Positions 1 through 7,539 of a DNA stretch of 32,271 bases are shown here, in pieces; positions within the stretch are counted from its first letter, which is position 1; each line of letters begins with the position of its first letter. Location of the stretch: positions 1 to 32,271 of the forward strand of contig JACWDU010000005.1 of the NCBI GenBank assembly GCA_014653935.1, read 5' to 3'. The position numbers and the translations under genes were made by a program. Origin of the DNA: Pelagibacterales bacterium SAG-MED23. Lineage in GTDB: Bacteria > Pseudomonadota > Alphaproteobacteria > Pelagibacterales > Pelagibacteraceae. Below the pieces are notes generated by a model. That model was not told where the DNA came from. It worked only from the letters and a program-made list of their open reading frames with translations, and did not search any database.

Positions 1-818
1 ATGATGCTCTTGATACATCAATCGGTAAAATTATTTTTGAAGGTCCTAAAGAGCTATTGGAGAAAACAGAGAATACCCAACCAGCAATTTTTTTGGTGAG
101 TTATGCTATTTTTAATGTAATAAAAAAAGAGACATCATTTGATATTCATAAAGCAAAATTTTTTGCAGGACATTCTCTTGGAGAATATTCTGCTTTAGCT
201 TGTTCAGGTGCGATAGGCTTTGCAGAAACAATAAAATTATTAAAAATAAGAGGTAATGCAATGCAAAATGCTGTTCCAAGTAAAGATGGAGGAATGGTTG
301 CTATTTTAGGGGAAGATATAATTCAGATTGAACAAATAATTGATAAAAACAAAAATAATTTTCAATGTTTTATTGCAAACGATAACTCTAGTGGTCAAGT
401 AGTGGTTAGTGGAAAAAAAAATGATTTAGCTAAATTATCAATTGAATTAAAAAAATTAAATATTAAAAATATTATATTACCAGTTTCGGCGCCTTTTCAC
501 TGTATCTTGATGAATGCAGCTACAAAAATTATGAGTAATGAATTAAAAAATACTAAATTTTTTGAGCCAAAAAATGAAATAATTTCTAATGTTACAGCAG
601 AGCCATGTGGGAATCCAGAAGTCATAAAAAATTTATTAATAGAGCAAATTGAAAAACCAGTTCGTTGGAGAGAAAGTGTTATAAATATGATAAAAGCAGG
701 AAATCAAAAATTTATAGAGATTGGACCTGGAAAAGTGTTGTCTGGTCTTGTAAAAAGAATTGATAGAAATATTAAATTAATTCAAGTAAATAATATAGAT
801 GATTTGAAAAATTTATGA
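1..818 (+). CDS. fabD: Malonyl-CoA:ACP transacylase, 5'-truncated by the window edge
   Basis: This enzyme moves the malonyl group from malonyl-CoA to acyl carrier protein, supplying the extender unit for type II fatty acid synthesis in the cytoplasm. The frame is open from base 3 to the window edge, so the TTG at 57 is internal and only the N-terminus with the GQGSQ motif (a few tens of residues) is missing. Visible family motifs are the nucleophile elbow GHSLGEYSA (Gly codon at 168, catalytic Ser codon at 174), the RGNAMQ segment with the conserved Arg, SAPFHC with the catalytic His codon at 498, and the C-terminal EIGPGKVL. The stop overlaps the fabG start as ATGA (815-818), implying translational coupling. 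fabG and acpP follow, which fits the role. Confidence 0.96.
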   Translation, partial: DALDTSIGKIIFEGPKELLEKTENTQPAIFLVSYAIFNVIKKETSFDIHKAKFFAGHSLGEYSALACSGAIGFAETIKLLKIRGNAMQNAVPSKDGGMVAILGEDIIQIEQIIDKNKNNFQCFIANDNSSGQVVVSGKKNDLAKLSIELKKLNIKNIILPVSAPFHCILMNAATKIMSNELKNTKFFEPKNEIISNVTAEPCGNPEVIKNLLIEQIEKPVRWRESVINMIKAGNQKFIEIGPGKVLSGLVKRIDRNIKLIQVNNIDDLKNL

Positions 819-1552
819 TTAATTTAAAAAATTTAAATATTATTTTAACTGGCGCTACAGGAGTAATAGGAGACTCTATCCTAAGTAAATTAGTTCTTGG
901 AGGGGCAAATGTACTAGCAACAGGTACTAATGACGAAAAACTTGAAAAAATCCAAAAGAAATATGAAAATGTTAATGTTTTAAAATTTAATATATCTAAT
1001 CATGATGGAATACATGAATTTATTGAGAACTGTAGTAAAATTTTTTCAAATAAAATAGATATATTAGTTAACAACGCTGGGATTACTCAAGATAACTTAT
1101 CAATAAGAATGAAAGAAGAAGAGTGGAAAAATGTAATTGACATCAATCTATCCTCAACATTCTTTATTTCAAAAAATGTAATAAAGAAAATGCTTAAATC
1201 TAAAAGTGGGAAAATTATAAATATCACTTCTGTAGTTGGTCATACAGGAAACATAGGACAGGCAAATTATGCAGCTTCAAAAGCTGGCATAATTGCTATG
1301 TCAAAAAGCCTTGCTTTAGAGTATGGTAAAAAAAATATAAAAGTAAATTGCGTATCACCAGGCTTCATAATGTCAGAAATGACTAATAAAATAAGTGATG
1401 AGCACACTGAATTATTAAAATCAAGAATTTCACTCAATAAATTTGGGAATCCGGAGGATGTGGCAAATACAATTGTTTTTTTAAGTTCAAATCTCTCTGA
1501 TTACATTACTGGTGAAACTATACATGTTAATGGAGGTATGTATTTTAGTTGA
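815..1552 (+). CDS. fabG: 3-oxoacyl-[acyl-carrier-protein] reductase FabG
   Basis: An NADPH-dependent short-chain dehydrogenase that reduces beta-ketoacyl-ACP, the first reduction of each fatty acid elongation cycle. The 245-residue protein has the usual family length. It shows the Rossmann cofactor loop TGATGVIG (residues 12-19), NNAG (86-89), catalytic Ser139, and Tyr152 and Lys156 of YxxxK in NYAASKAG. The C-terminus has DYITGETIHVNGGM, typical of FabG. The Arg of the common TGASRGIG loop is Gly here, a change I believe is common in alphaproteobacterial FabG. The ATG at 815 overlaps the fabD stop. The position between fabD and acpP separates it from generic SDR enzymes. Confidence 0.96.
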   Translation: MINLKNLNIILTGATGVIGDSILSKLVLGGANVLATGTNDEKLEKIQKKYENVNVLKFNISNHDGIHEFIENCSKIFSNKIDILVNNAGITQDNLSIRMKEEEWKNVIDINLSSTFFISKNVIKKMLKSKSGKIINITSVVGHTGNIGQANYAASKAGIIAMSKSLALEYGKKNIKVNCVSPGFIMSEMTNKISDEHTELLKSRISLNKFGNPEDVANTIVFLSSNLSDYITGETIHVNGGMYFS

Positions 1553-1576
1553 CAAAATTAATAAAATATTTATTAA
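1549..1576 (+). promoter_or_regulatory. Candidate sigma-70 promoter for acpP inside the fabG stop codon
   Basis: A consensus -35 box TTGACA lies at 1549-1554 and includes the fabG stop TGA. After a 16-base spacer comes TATTAA (1571-1576), a 4/6 match to the -10 box. Transcription would start near 1583 and leave a short leader just before the acpP ribosome binding site. This would let acpP be transcribed independently of fabD-fabG, reasonable for an abundant protein. The -10 match is imperfect and the region is AT-rich, so chance is possible. Confidence 0.42.
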
Positions 1577-1587
1577 CAAAATAACTT

Positions 1588-1593
1588 AAAGGA
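1588..1593 (+). promoter_or_regulatory. Shine-Dalgarno site of acpP
   Basis: AAAGGA ends 5 bases before the acpP ATG at 1599. Most genes in this window start without a clear Shine-Dalgarno site because they overlap the gene before them. A visible site here supports strong independent translation of ACP and fixes the start codon. Confidence 0.65.
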
Positions 1594-1598
1594 ACTAA

Positions 1599-1838
1599 AT
1601 GTCAGACGATATTTCAAGTAAGGTAAAAAAAATAGTTGCAGATCACTTAGGGATTGATGAGTCAAAAGTAAATGAGGAATCAAGCTTTATTGATGATTTG
1701 GGAGCGGATAGTTTAGATACAGTTGAGCTTGTAATGGCTTTTGAAGAAGAATTTGGATCTGAAATATCTGACAGTGATGCTGAAAAGATTTTAACAGTAG
1801 GTGACGCAGTTAAATTCATAGAAAATAAAGCAAACTAA
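1599..1838 (+). CDS. acpP: Acyl carrier protein
   Basis: A small acidic four-helix protein that carries growing acyl chains on a 4'-phosphopantetheine arm. The 79-residue length is typical. The attachment serine lies in the invariant DSL motif within [18 protein letters not shown], and the C-terminal region with VGDAVKFIE is characteristic. It follows fabG after 46 bases that hold a candidate promoter and a clear Shine-Dalgarno site. In many Alphaproteobacteria fabF follows acpP. Here gmk begins 13 bases after the acpP stop. Confidence 0.98.
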   Translation: MSDDISSKVKKIVADHLGIDESKVNEESSFIDDLGADSLDTVELVMAFEEEFGSEISDSDAEKILTVGDAVKFIENKAN

Positions 1839-1851
1839 TTTTTTTACTCAA

Positions 1852-2487
1852 ATGGCTGAGAAAAAACCAGGGGTAATTGTTATATTATCATCTCCCTCGG
1901 GTGCTGGAAAAACAACCCTAGTTAAGAAGATCTCAACTAGAAAAAACTATAAAATTTCTATTTCTCACACCACAAGAAAGCCAAGGATCAAGGAGAAAAA
2001 TGGAAAAGATTATTTCTTTGTTGATAAAAGAGAATTTAAAAAATTAATAATAGATAAAAAATTTCTCGAATATGCAAAAGTTTTTAATAATTACTATGGA
2101 TCATTAAAAAAAACTGTAATTCATAAACTTCAAAAGGGAGAGAATGTTATATTTGATATTGATTGGCAGGGAACAAATCAAATAAAGAAAAAAAAATTGA
2201 AATACAAAATAATAACTATATTTATTTTACCACCCTCTAAAAAAGAATTATTTAAAAGATTATTGAAAAGAGATCATAAAGATAAAAAAATTGCCAAGGT
2301 GAGAATGAGACAATTTAAAGATGATGTAATGCATTGGAAAGAATATAATTTTACAGTCATTAATGATGATATTGAAAAATGTTATAAATCAATAATTAGT
2401 TTTTTAAATCTACAAAAAAAACAAAAATTACCAATAAAATATAATAGAAAATTTATTAAAAATCATATTGAAAATTTAATTAATTGA
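1852..2487 (+). CDS. gmk: Guanylate kinase
   Basis: Phosphorylates GMP to GDP using ATP, essential for GTP and dGTP supply. The 211-residue protein is of normal length. The N-terminal P-loop is SSPSGAGKTTL (about residues 13-23), followed by the GMP-binding region with SHTTRKPR and GKDYFFVD, and the DIDWQGTNQIKK segment after the second strand. The ATG at 1852 gives the usual short lead before the P-loop, with no strong Shine-Dalgarno site, so translation may depend on the gene before it. Its last 12 bases overlap the end of the convergent rsmA gene, leaving no space for a terminator. Confidence 0.96.
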   Translation: MAEKKPGVIVILSSPSGAGKTTLVKKISTRKNYKISISHTTRKPRIKEKNGKDYFFVDKREFKKLIIDKKFLEYAKVFNNYYGSLKKTVIHKLQKGENVIFDIDWQGTNQIKKKKLKYKIITIFILPPSKKELFKRLLKRDHKDKKIAKVRMRQFKDDVMHWKEYNFTVINDDIEKCYKSIISFLNLQKKQKLPIKYNRKFIKNHIENLIN

Positions 2488-3267
2488 CTTTTCGTAGAGT
2501 TTGCAAATTTTATAGTAAGTTAAATTATCTAAATTTTGAGGTCTTAACTTTAAATCTAAAGATAACTCATTAGCAATCTCCTCAAAATTATTGAATAAAA
2601 TTTTAAGTGGTTTTTTTATCATTTTACGTCTTTGACTAAAAAATGTGTTAGTAACATGTTCTAAGTTTTTGGGATCATTAATTTCAAAATATCTTTTTAG
2701 GGGTTCAAAAGTTAGCAAAGTACTCTTTATCTTTGGTGAAGGGTTAAAACAACCAGGCTCAATATCAATAATCTTATCAACCTTCATTCTCCAATTAGAT
2801 AATATTGATAATCTTCCATAGTTTTTAGTATTAGATTTAGCTATAATTCTATCAGCTACCTCTTTTTGAAACATTAAGACTAATTTTTTGCAAAACTTAT
2901 TCAAATTATTTATCTTAATCCAATTTGCTAATACTTGTGTCGAAATATTATATGGTAAATTGCCAAATATAATTAAGTTTTCTTTTAAAAGCTTCTCATA
3001 AAAGACTTTCGTCATATCTTCATTTATAATTTTTATTTTGTCTCCAAATTTTTCATGTAAGTAACTAACTAATCTTTCATCTTTCTCTATTACTGTTAGA
3101 TTATCTGGTTTTTTTTCTAAAATTCTTTGTGTCAAAGAACCTTTTCCTGGGCCCACTTCAATAACTGAGTCATAATTTTTAATTGCTGCAGTTTCAACTA
3201 TAATATTAATTGTATTTTTGTCAGTTAGAAAATTTTGTCCCAGACTTTTTTTTGGAATAAAATTCAT
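2476..3267 (-). CDS. rsmA: 16S rRNA (adenine1518-N6/adenine1519-N6)-dimethyltransferase
   Basis: Also called KsgA. It uses S-adenosylmethionine to dimethylate two adjacent adenines in the 3'-terminal helix of 16S rRNA during late 30S assembly. The 263 residues match the family length. Visible motifs are KSLGQNFL at the N-terminus, the SAM-binding loop EVGPGKGSLT (motif I), and the catalytic NLPYNIST (motif IV). The C-terminal part carries SQRRKMIKKPL. Its start overlaps the pdxA stop by 4 bases (ATGA type), making it the last gene of the lptF-to-rsmA operon. Its end overlaps gmk on the other strand. Confidence 0.96.
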   Translation of the reverse strand: MNFIPKKSLGQNFLTDKNTINIIVETAAIKNYDSVIEVGPGKGSLTQRILEKKPDNLTVIEKDERLVSYLHEKFGDKIKIINEDMTKVFYEKLLKENLIIFGNLPYNISTQVLANWIKINNLNKFCKKLVLMFQKEVADRIIAKSNTKNYGRLSILSNWRMKVDKIIDIEPGCFNPSPKIKSTLLTFEPLKRYFEINDPKNLEHVTNTFFSQRRKMIKKPLKILFNNFEEIANELSLDLKLRPQNLDNLTYYKICKLYEKSIN

Positions 3268-4229
3268 TGTAATTTATTAAAGAAATCAAAAGCACAAAAA
3301 ATTGATGATGGATCTGACTTATTCATTCCAACCATTTCAAAGTTAGGTCCATGATCAGGAGTAACTTTAATAAAGGGTAGGCCAACGGTCACATTTATTG
3401 CCTTAAATTTAAATAAAGTTTTTATTGGGGTCAAAACTTGATCATGATACATTCCCATAACTACATCAAACTTTTCAATATTTTTTTTTAAAAAAAATGT
3501 ATCAGCAGAAAATGGTCCTGATATTTGAATTTTCGCTTTTTCCAAGTATTTAATTGCTGGAATAATTTCTTTTTTCTCCTCACTAATTTTACTAATTGAT
3601 TCACAATGGGGATTTAAACCAAGCAATGCAATTCTAGGTTTTTTTTTTAGCTTTAAGTTATAAAATTTATTTAATTTTTTTACTGCATTTATAATTTTTT
3701 CTTTTTTTACATATTTTGTTACATCTTTTATTGGGATGTGTGTAGTCAGTGGACATACTGATAAATTTTTATTATATATAAGCATAATTGGATCACTGGT
3801 ACCGGTTTTTGCACCAATATATTCTGTAATACCAGGAAATTTTTTTTTTAAGAAATGTTTTTTTGATATTGGACCATTGATTAACTTATTTATATTATTT
3901 AATTTTATTAATTTTAAAGCTAAATTAAAACACTGCCCAATATATCTATTTGAAGCGCTATTTATTTCAGAGAAAGTTTTTTTAAAAATATATTCTACAT
4001 TAATTAAATTAATGATTTTATTGGAAGAATCTTTGATATTATTAATTTCATTTATAAAAAAGCTATAATTTAGTTTTTCCATTTGTTTGGTAACCAGTTT
4101 TTTACTTCCAATTAGGATAATATTATTTTTATTTCTTTTAAAACTTGGAGATTTAAAATATTTAAATAAAACTTCCGTGAAAGTGCTATTCGGTTCACCC
4201 AAAACTACCAAAATTATATTAGAGTTCAT
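3264..4229 (-). CDS. pdxA: 4-hydroxythreonine-4-phosphate dehydrogenase (PdxA), with altered substrate residues
   Basis: In the DXP-dependent vitamin B6 pathway PdxA oxidises 4-phosphohydroxy-L-threonine using NAD. The 321-residue protein keeps the three metal-binding histidines by comparison with E. coli PdxA as I recall it: His164 (TTHIP), His208 (LNPH) and His262 (YHDQ), plus Lys270 and Asn279. Two positions that contact substrate in E. coli differ. The GHTE motif reads GITE (Ile134 in place of His136), and the LPFIR motif reads LPFIK (Lys288 in place of Arg292). The place between surA and rsmA is the classic pdxA position. Its start overlaps the end of surA by 11 bases. I call it PdxA on context and overall motifs, but the active-site changes leave some doubt about kinetics or exact substrate. 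Confidence 0.88.
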   Translation of the reverse strand: MNSNIILVVLGEPNSTFTEVLFKYFKSPSFKRNKNNIILIGSKKLVTKQMEKLNYSFFINEINNIKDSSNKIINLINVEYIFKKTFSEINSASNRYIGQCFNLALKLIKLNNINKLINGPISKKHFLKKKFPGITEYIGAKTGTSDPIMLIYNKNLSVCPLTTHIPIKDVTKYVKKEKIINAVKKLNKFYNLKLKKKPRIALLGLNPHCESISKISEEKKEIIPAIKYLEKAKIQISGPFSADTFFLKKNIEKFDVVMGMYHDQVLTPIKTLFKFKAINVTVGLPFIKVTPDHGPNFEMVGMNKSDPSSIFCAFDFFNKLQ

Positions 4230-5148
4230 TTATTTTAATATTTTTTTTTAATCTTTTATAAAATATAATTGAAAACGCATTAAGTTGCCTATTGATTTCT
4301 TTTTTTTGTAAATCTTTTAATTCTTTTTCTATATCAATTTCTTGCTTGAACTCTCTTTTATTATTTATTTTTATTAATAAATATCCTCCTCGAATTTTAA
4401 CTGGTTTTGAGATCATTCCAACATCGAGATTAATAATATTTTTTTTTATACTCTCAGATATTTGCAACTCATTTATCCACCCAATTAATCCCCCATTTTT
4501 TGATGTTTCAGAACTGCTATATATATTTGCAGTATTTTCAAAACCAATTTCATTTATGCTCGTACTTATCTTTTCATATGTATCTTGCAAACTATCATTA
4601 ATGTTTTCTGTAAAAAATATCTCAGATAAGCTATACTCATACTTGATATTATTTTCTTTATATTGTTTTAAAAGTCTTTCTCTCAGATACTTTTTATCTA
4701 TCTTAATATTTTTGATGTACTTGTTATAAATGAACTGATTCCATAATGCCTCTATTTGTAATTTTTTTCTGATAGTTTTGTAGCTTAAATTTTTCTCATT
4801 TAAAATTTGTTTAAATTCACTTTTAGAAATATTTTTGTTATTTAAAAATTTATCTTCCAATGTATTAGAAAAATTATCTAATTTTTTAAAATCATGGAAT
4901 TTTTCCAATTCTTTTTTCTTTATTATTTCTGTAATTAAAGAATTTGTAGCAATTTCTTTTACTTTTATATTTTTTAAATTTTTTAACTTTGGGTTTAAAT
5001 ATAGCAAATATTTTTGTTCCTCTTCAACATCTATATTTGTTATTATCTCATTTTGTATTACAATTTCAATTTTTATAATATTTGACTGAGATTTAATACA
5101 TATCGAAAAAAATATAAAAAAAATTAGTAAAAACTTAATTTTATTCAT
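4219..5148 (-). CDS. surA: Periplasmic peptidyl-prolyl isomerase/chaperone SurA-like, single PPIase domain
   Basis: SurA is a periplasmic chaperone that escorts unfolded outer-membrane barrels, LptD among them, to the BAM complex. The protein starts with a Lys-flanked hydrophobic signal peptide (about residues 1-20), followed by a SurA N-terminal helical region with IVIQNEIITNIDVE. One parvulin-like domain lies at about 170-265, with SLSEIFF, the conserved NGGLIGWI, and GGYLLIKINN. At 309 residues it is shorter than the E. coli protein (428), which has two parvulin domains. The stop abuts the base before lptD begins upstream in the operon order lptD-surA-pdxA. Identification rests on signal peptide, PPIase motifs and location. 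Confidence 0.88.
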   Translation of the reverse strand: MNKIKFLLIFFIFFSICIKSQSNIIKIEIVIQNEIITNIDVEEEQKYLLYLNPKLKNLKNIKVKEIATNSLITEIIKKKELEKFHDFKKLDNFSNTLEDKFLNNKNISKSEFKQILNEKNLSYKTIRKKLQIEALWNQFIYNKYIKNIKIDKKYLRERLLKQYKENNIKYEYSLSEIFFTENINDSLQDTYEKISTSINEIGFENTANIYSSSETSKNGGLIGWINELQISESIKKNIINLDVGMISKPVKIRGGYLLIKINNKREFKQEIDIEKELKDLQKKEINRQLNAFSIIFYKRLKKNIKINEL

Positions 5149-7539
5149 TTAATTTTCAAAGATTGTATTTGCAGTTCCTCGAACTTCAGTGAAAGGAATA
5201 AATTTAATTAGAAAAGCTAAACTTTCGTCAGGAACTAAATTTCTGTCTCTATAAAATTTTTTCTGGTATTCAAATGTTGCTAGTAGACAGTCTGTTTCAT
5301 ATAAATAAGACAACTTGTAAAACTGCGTAAAGTCATCCTTTAACTCTCTCGTAGTTTTATATTTTATTGCCTGTTCGTTGTTAAATTCGTATTTTGTTTC
5401 ATTTGAAATGATTTCACTATCTCCAAAGTCATGATTTTCAGTAACGTAGTCAAAACTTGTATATAATTTATTTAAACCAAATGTTGCATGAATGGAATCA
5501 TAGTTTGAATATTCTAAATCTCTGTCTAGAGAAAAGTCATAGTCAAATTTTATGTTATCATTTAATTTATAAAATATATTTCCCATGATGTCCGATCTCG
5601 TTTGATCTAATTTGGTTTTTGTTGGAAGATCTTCATTTTTTTTATATTTAAAAACATTTCCAAGGTTAAAACCCATAATTTTTTCGTTTTCTAAATTCTG
5701 TTTTTCATAATCTATCCCTACCGTAAGTGAACTTCCTTTTTCTACCATGTCTGACCTACCAATTCTATTTGGTGAAAATATGTTATCGTAATCTAATCTT
5801 GTATTACTGTCGGATATATCTTTTCCATTAGTTGGGCTAAATCTTAATTGCATAATTGGTTTTAAAAAATTATTTGAATTATCTAATTCTTTTTTAAGAG
5901 GTAATTCTGATTTTAACAAAATAGTACCAAATATCTCATGATCATTTTTATTTTCATAAGTTGACGAGTTTTCTGAATAAGTATTATAGTTTTTTAGCAA
6001 TAAACTATAGTCAGTTTTAATTCCACCTGAAGAAATATAATCGAAGGAATTAAAATTAAAATCATTATTTATAAGTGTTTCATATTTGTTTGTTTCATAA
6101 ACTTTTTGAAATCCAGAAGATAAGAATTGAAAATTTCCATTATAACTCTCATCTAGTTCTATATTTTTTGAAAAATTAAAATCAGGAAAGATATACTGGT
6201 ATTTTTCATCCTCTTTTGATAAATCTTCATAAAGTTTAATTGAACTATAAAAATTTGTATTTTCATCAATATCTTTGTCCAACCTTACAAAAGATAAAAG
6301 AGTACTATCATTTTTAATTAAGGGTGTGTATTCTTTGATATCATGTATCTTTAAATAATTATCATTTGTAACATTTTGAATTTGAACTTGAAAACTTGTT
6401 GTATTATCAATATCCCCATCTAATTCTGCAAAAAAGTGAGTATTTGTATTTTCATTTTTATTAAAACTAAAATCCACGATTAATTCAGAATTTTCAAAAG
6501 ACTCTCTGTACTCTGATTGAAGAATGTAGTCATTGTCAAAATATATCCTTGGTTTAAAGGTCAAATCTCTAGAATCTGAAATAGCATAAAAATAGGGAAT
6601 ATTAATAGAAGACCCTAAATTATCTGATCCTTTGTAAAAAGGAGTTAAAAATCCTGATTTTCTTTTAACAGATGGGTCAGGATGATTAAAATATGGCAAA
6701 TAAAATATTTTTTTGTCAAAAACTTTAAACCACGATTTTTCATATTCAAATAATTTTTTTATTTTATCATGATTGAATATTTCACTTTGCATTTCCCATC
6801 CTCTACAGTTTTTATTTTCAATACTACATGTACTAAAAACAGTTTTGTAAATTTTAGTATTGTTATCGTTCGACAAAACACTACTACCCTTAAGGATTGG
6901 ATCATTTTCTTCATTACCAAAAAAGGAATCTTCAAAATCTACTTTAATTTCTCTACCAACTATTTCATTAATTTTAAGATTTAATTTTGAATTTTCAAAA
7001 ATATATTTATTTAAATTTACATCAGTTATAATAGCTTTTTTTGAAGATATAATTTCCTCATTTACATCAAATACTAATCCGTCATTAAAAATAAATTGAT
7101 TATTAATTTCATCATTTACTTCTGTTAGATCATTACTTGAAATTTTATTTAAATTTCTATCAAATAAGACATTTGATGAATTAATTTGATAAGTGTTTTC
7201 AATTTCAATCAAAGTTTCATTTTGAGAAAAAACTATATTTTTTAATTCATTATAAATTAGTTTTTGACTTAATATGACTATATTATTTTGTTTGTCATAA
7301 TACCTAACATTATCAAATACCGTCAGCTCAAAATTTACTTTATCATATACGAACTTATCACCTTCTATATTTACATATTTTTTTGGAATTTCTGCAGTTC
7401 CTTTTGTTGCAAAAATCATGTTTCCATCATTTTCAATTTTGATATTTTTAGAGTCAAAAAAAATTGTTTCCGCACTTAGATTTGTATTAACAAATATAAA
7501 AAAAAAAAATAAAATTTTTATGTAGGTATCAATTTTCAT
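5149..7539 (-). CDS. lptD: LPS-assembly protein LptD
   Basis: LptD is the outer-membrane barrel that, with lipoprotein LptE, inserts lipopolysaccharide into the outer leaflet. The 796 residues begin with a signal peptide (about 1-23, ending SAE). An OstA/LptA-like jellyroll follows (about 25-200), with repeated beta-strand segments such as GTAEIPKKYVNIEGDKFVYD. The barrel begins after the conserved CRGWEMQ segment and has FYLPYFNHPDP and RKSGFLTP. Three cysteines are visible (Cys238, Cys245, Cys751), enough for a disulfide between the plug region and the barrel end. E. coli uses four. A run of twelve T encodes Phe11-Phe14 in the signal peptide. The gene overlaps lptG by 11 bases. Confidence 0.95.
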   Translation of the reverse strand: MKIDTYIKILFFFFIFVNTNLSAETIFFDSKNIKIENDGNMIFATKGTAEIPKKYVNIEGDKFVYDKVNFELTVFDNVRYYDKQNNIVILSQKLIYNELKNIVFSQNETLIEIENTYQINSSNVLFDRNLNKISSNDLTEVNDEINNQFIFNDGLVFDVNEEIISSKKAIITDVNLNKYIFENSKLNLKINEIVGREIKVDFEDSFFGNEENDPILKGSSVLSNDNNTKIYKTVFSTCSIENKNCRGWEMQSEIFNHDKIKKLFEYEKSWFKVFDKKIFYLPYFNHPDPSVKRKSGFLTPFYKGSDNLGSSINIPYFYAISDSRDLTFKPRIYFDNDYILQSEYRESFENSELIVDFSFNKNENTNTHFFAELDGDIDNTTSFQVQIQNVTNDNYLKIHDIKEYTPLIKNDSTLLSFVRLDKDIDENTNFYSSIKLYEDLSKEDEKYQYIFPDFNFSKNIELDESYNGNFQFLSSGFQKVYETNKYETLINNDFNFNSFDYISSGGIKTDYSLLLKNYNTYSENSSTYENKNDHEIFGTILLKSELPLKKELDNSNNFLKPIMQLRFSPTNGKDISDSNTRLDYDNIFSPNRIGRSDMVEKGSSLTVGIDYEKQNLENEKIMGFNLGNVFKYKKNEDLPTKTKLDQTRSDIMGNIFYKLNDNIKFDYDFSLDRDLEYSNYDSIHATFGLNKLYTSFDYVTENHDFGDSEIISNETKYEFNNEQAIKYKTTRELKDDFTQFYKLSYLYETDCLLATFEYQKKFYRDRNLVPDESLAFLIKFIPFTEVRGTANTIFEN
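7498..7509 (-). repeat. Homopolymer tract, 12 T on the coding strand, in the lptD signal peptide
   Basis: Twelve T residues in the lptD sense strand encode four Phe codons (residues 11-14), plus-strand A12. A one-base length change here would shift the frame only a few codons into the gene. The tract is a direct observation. In so AT-rich a genome it could be chance. Confidence 0.9.

Noticed and set aside
4292..5089. Plus-strand hydrophobic frames opposite surA
   Set aside because: They look like membrane proteins only because the antisense of Lys/Asn/Glu-rich coding is Phe/Leu/Ile-rich; surA is the real gene.
6769..7099. Plus-strand open frames opposite lptD
   Set aside because: No ribosome binding site, no recognisable family, Phe/Ile-rich composition typical of antisense of an AT-rich gene.
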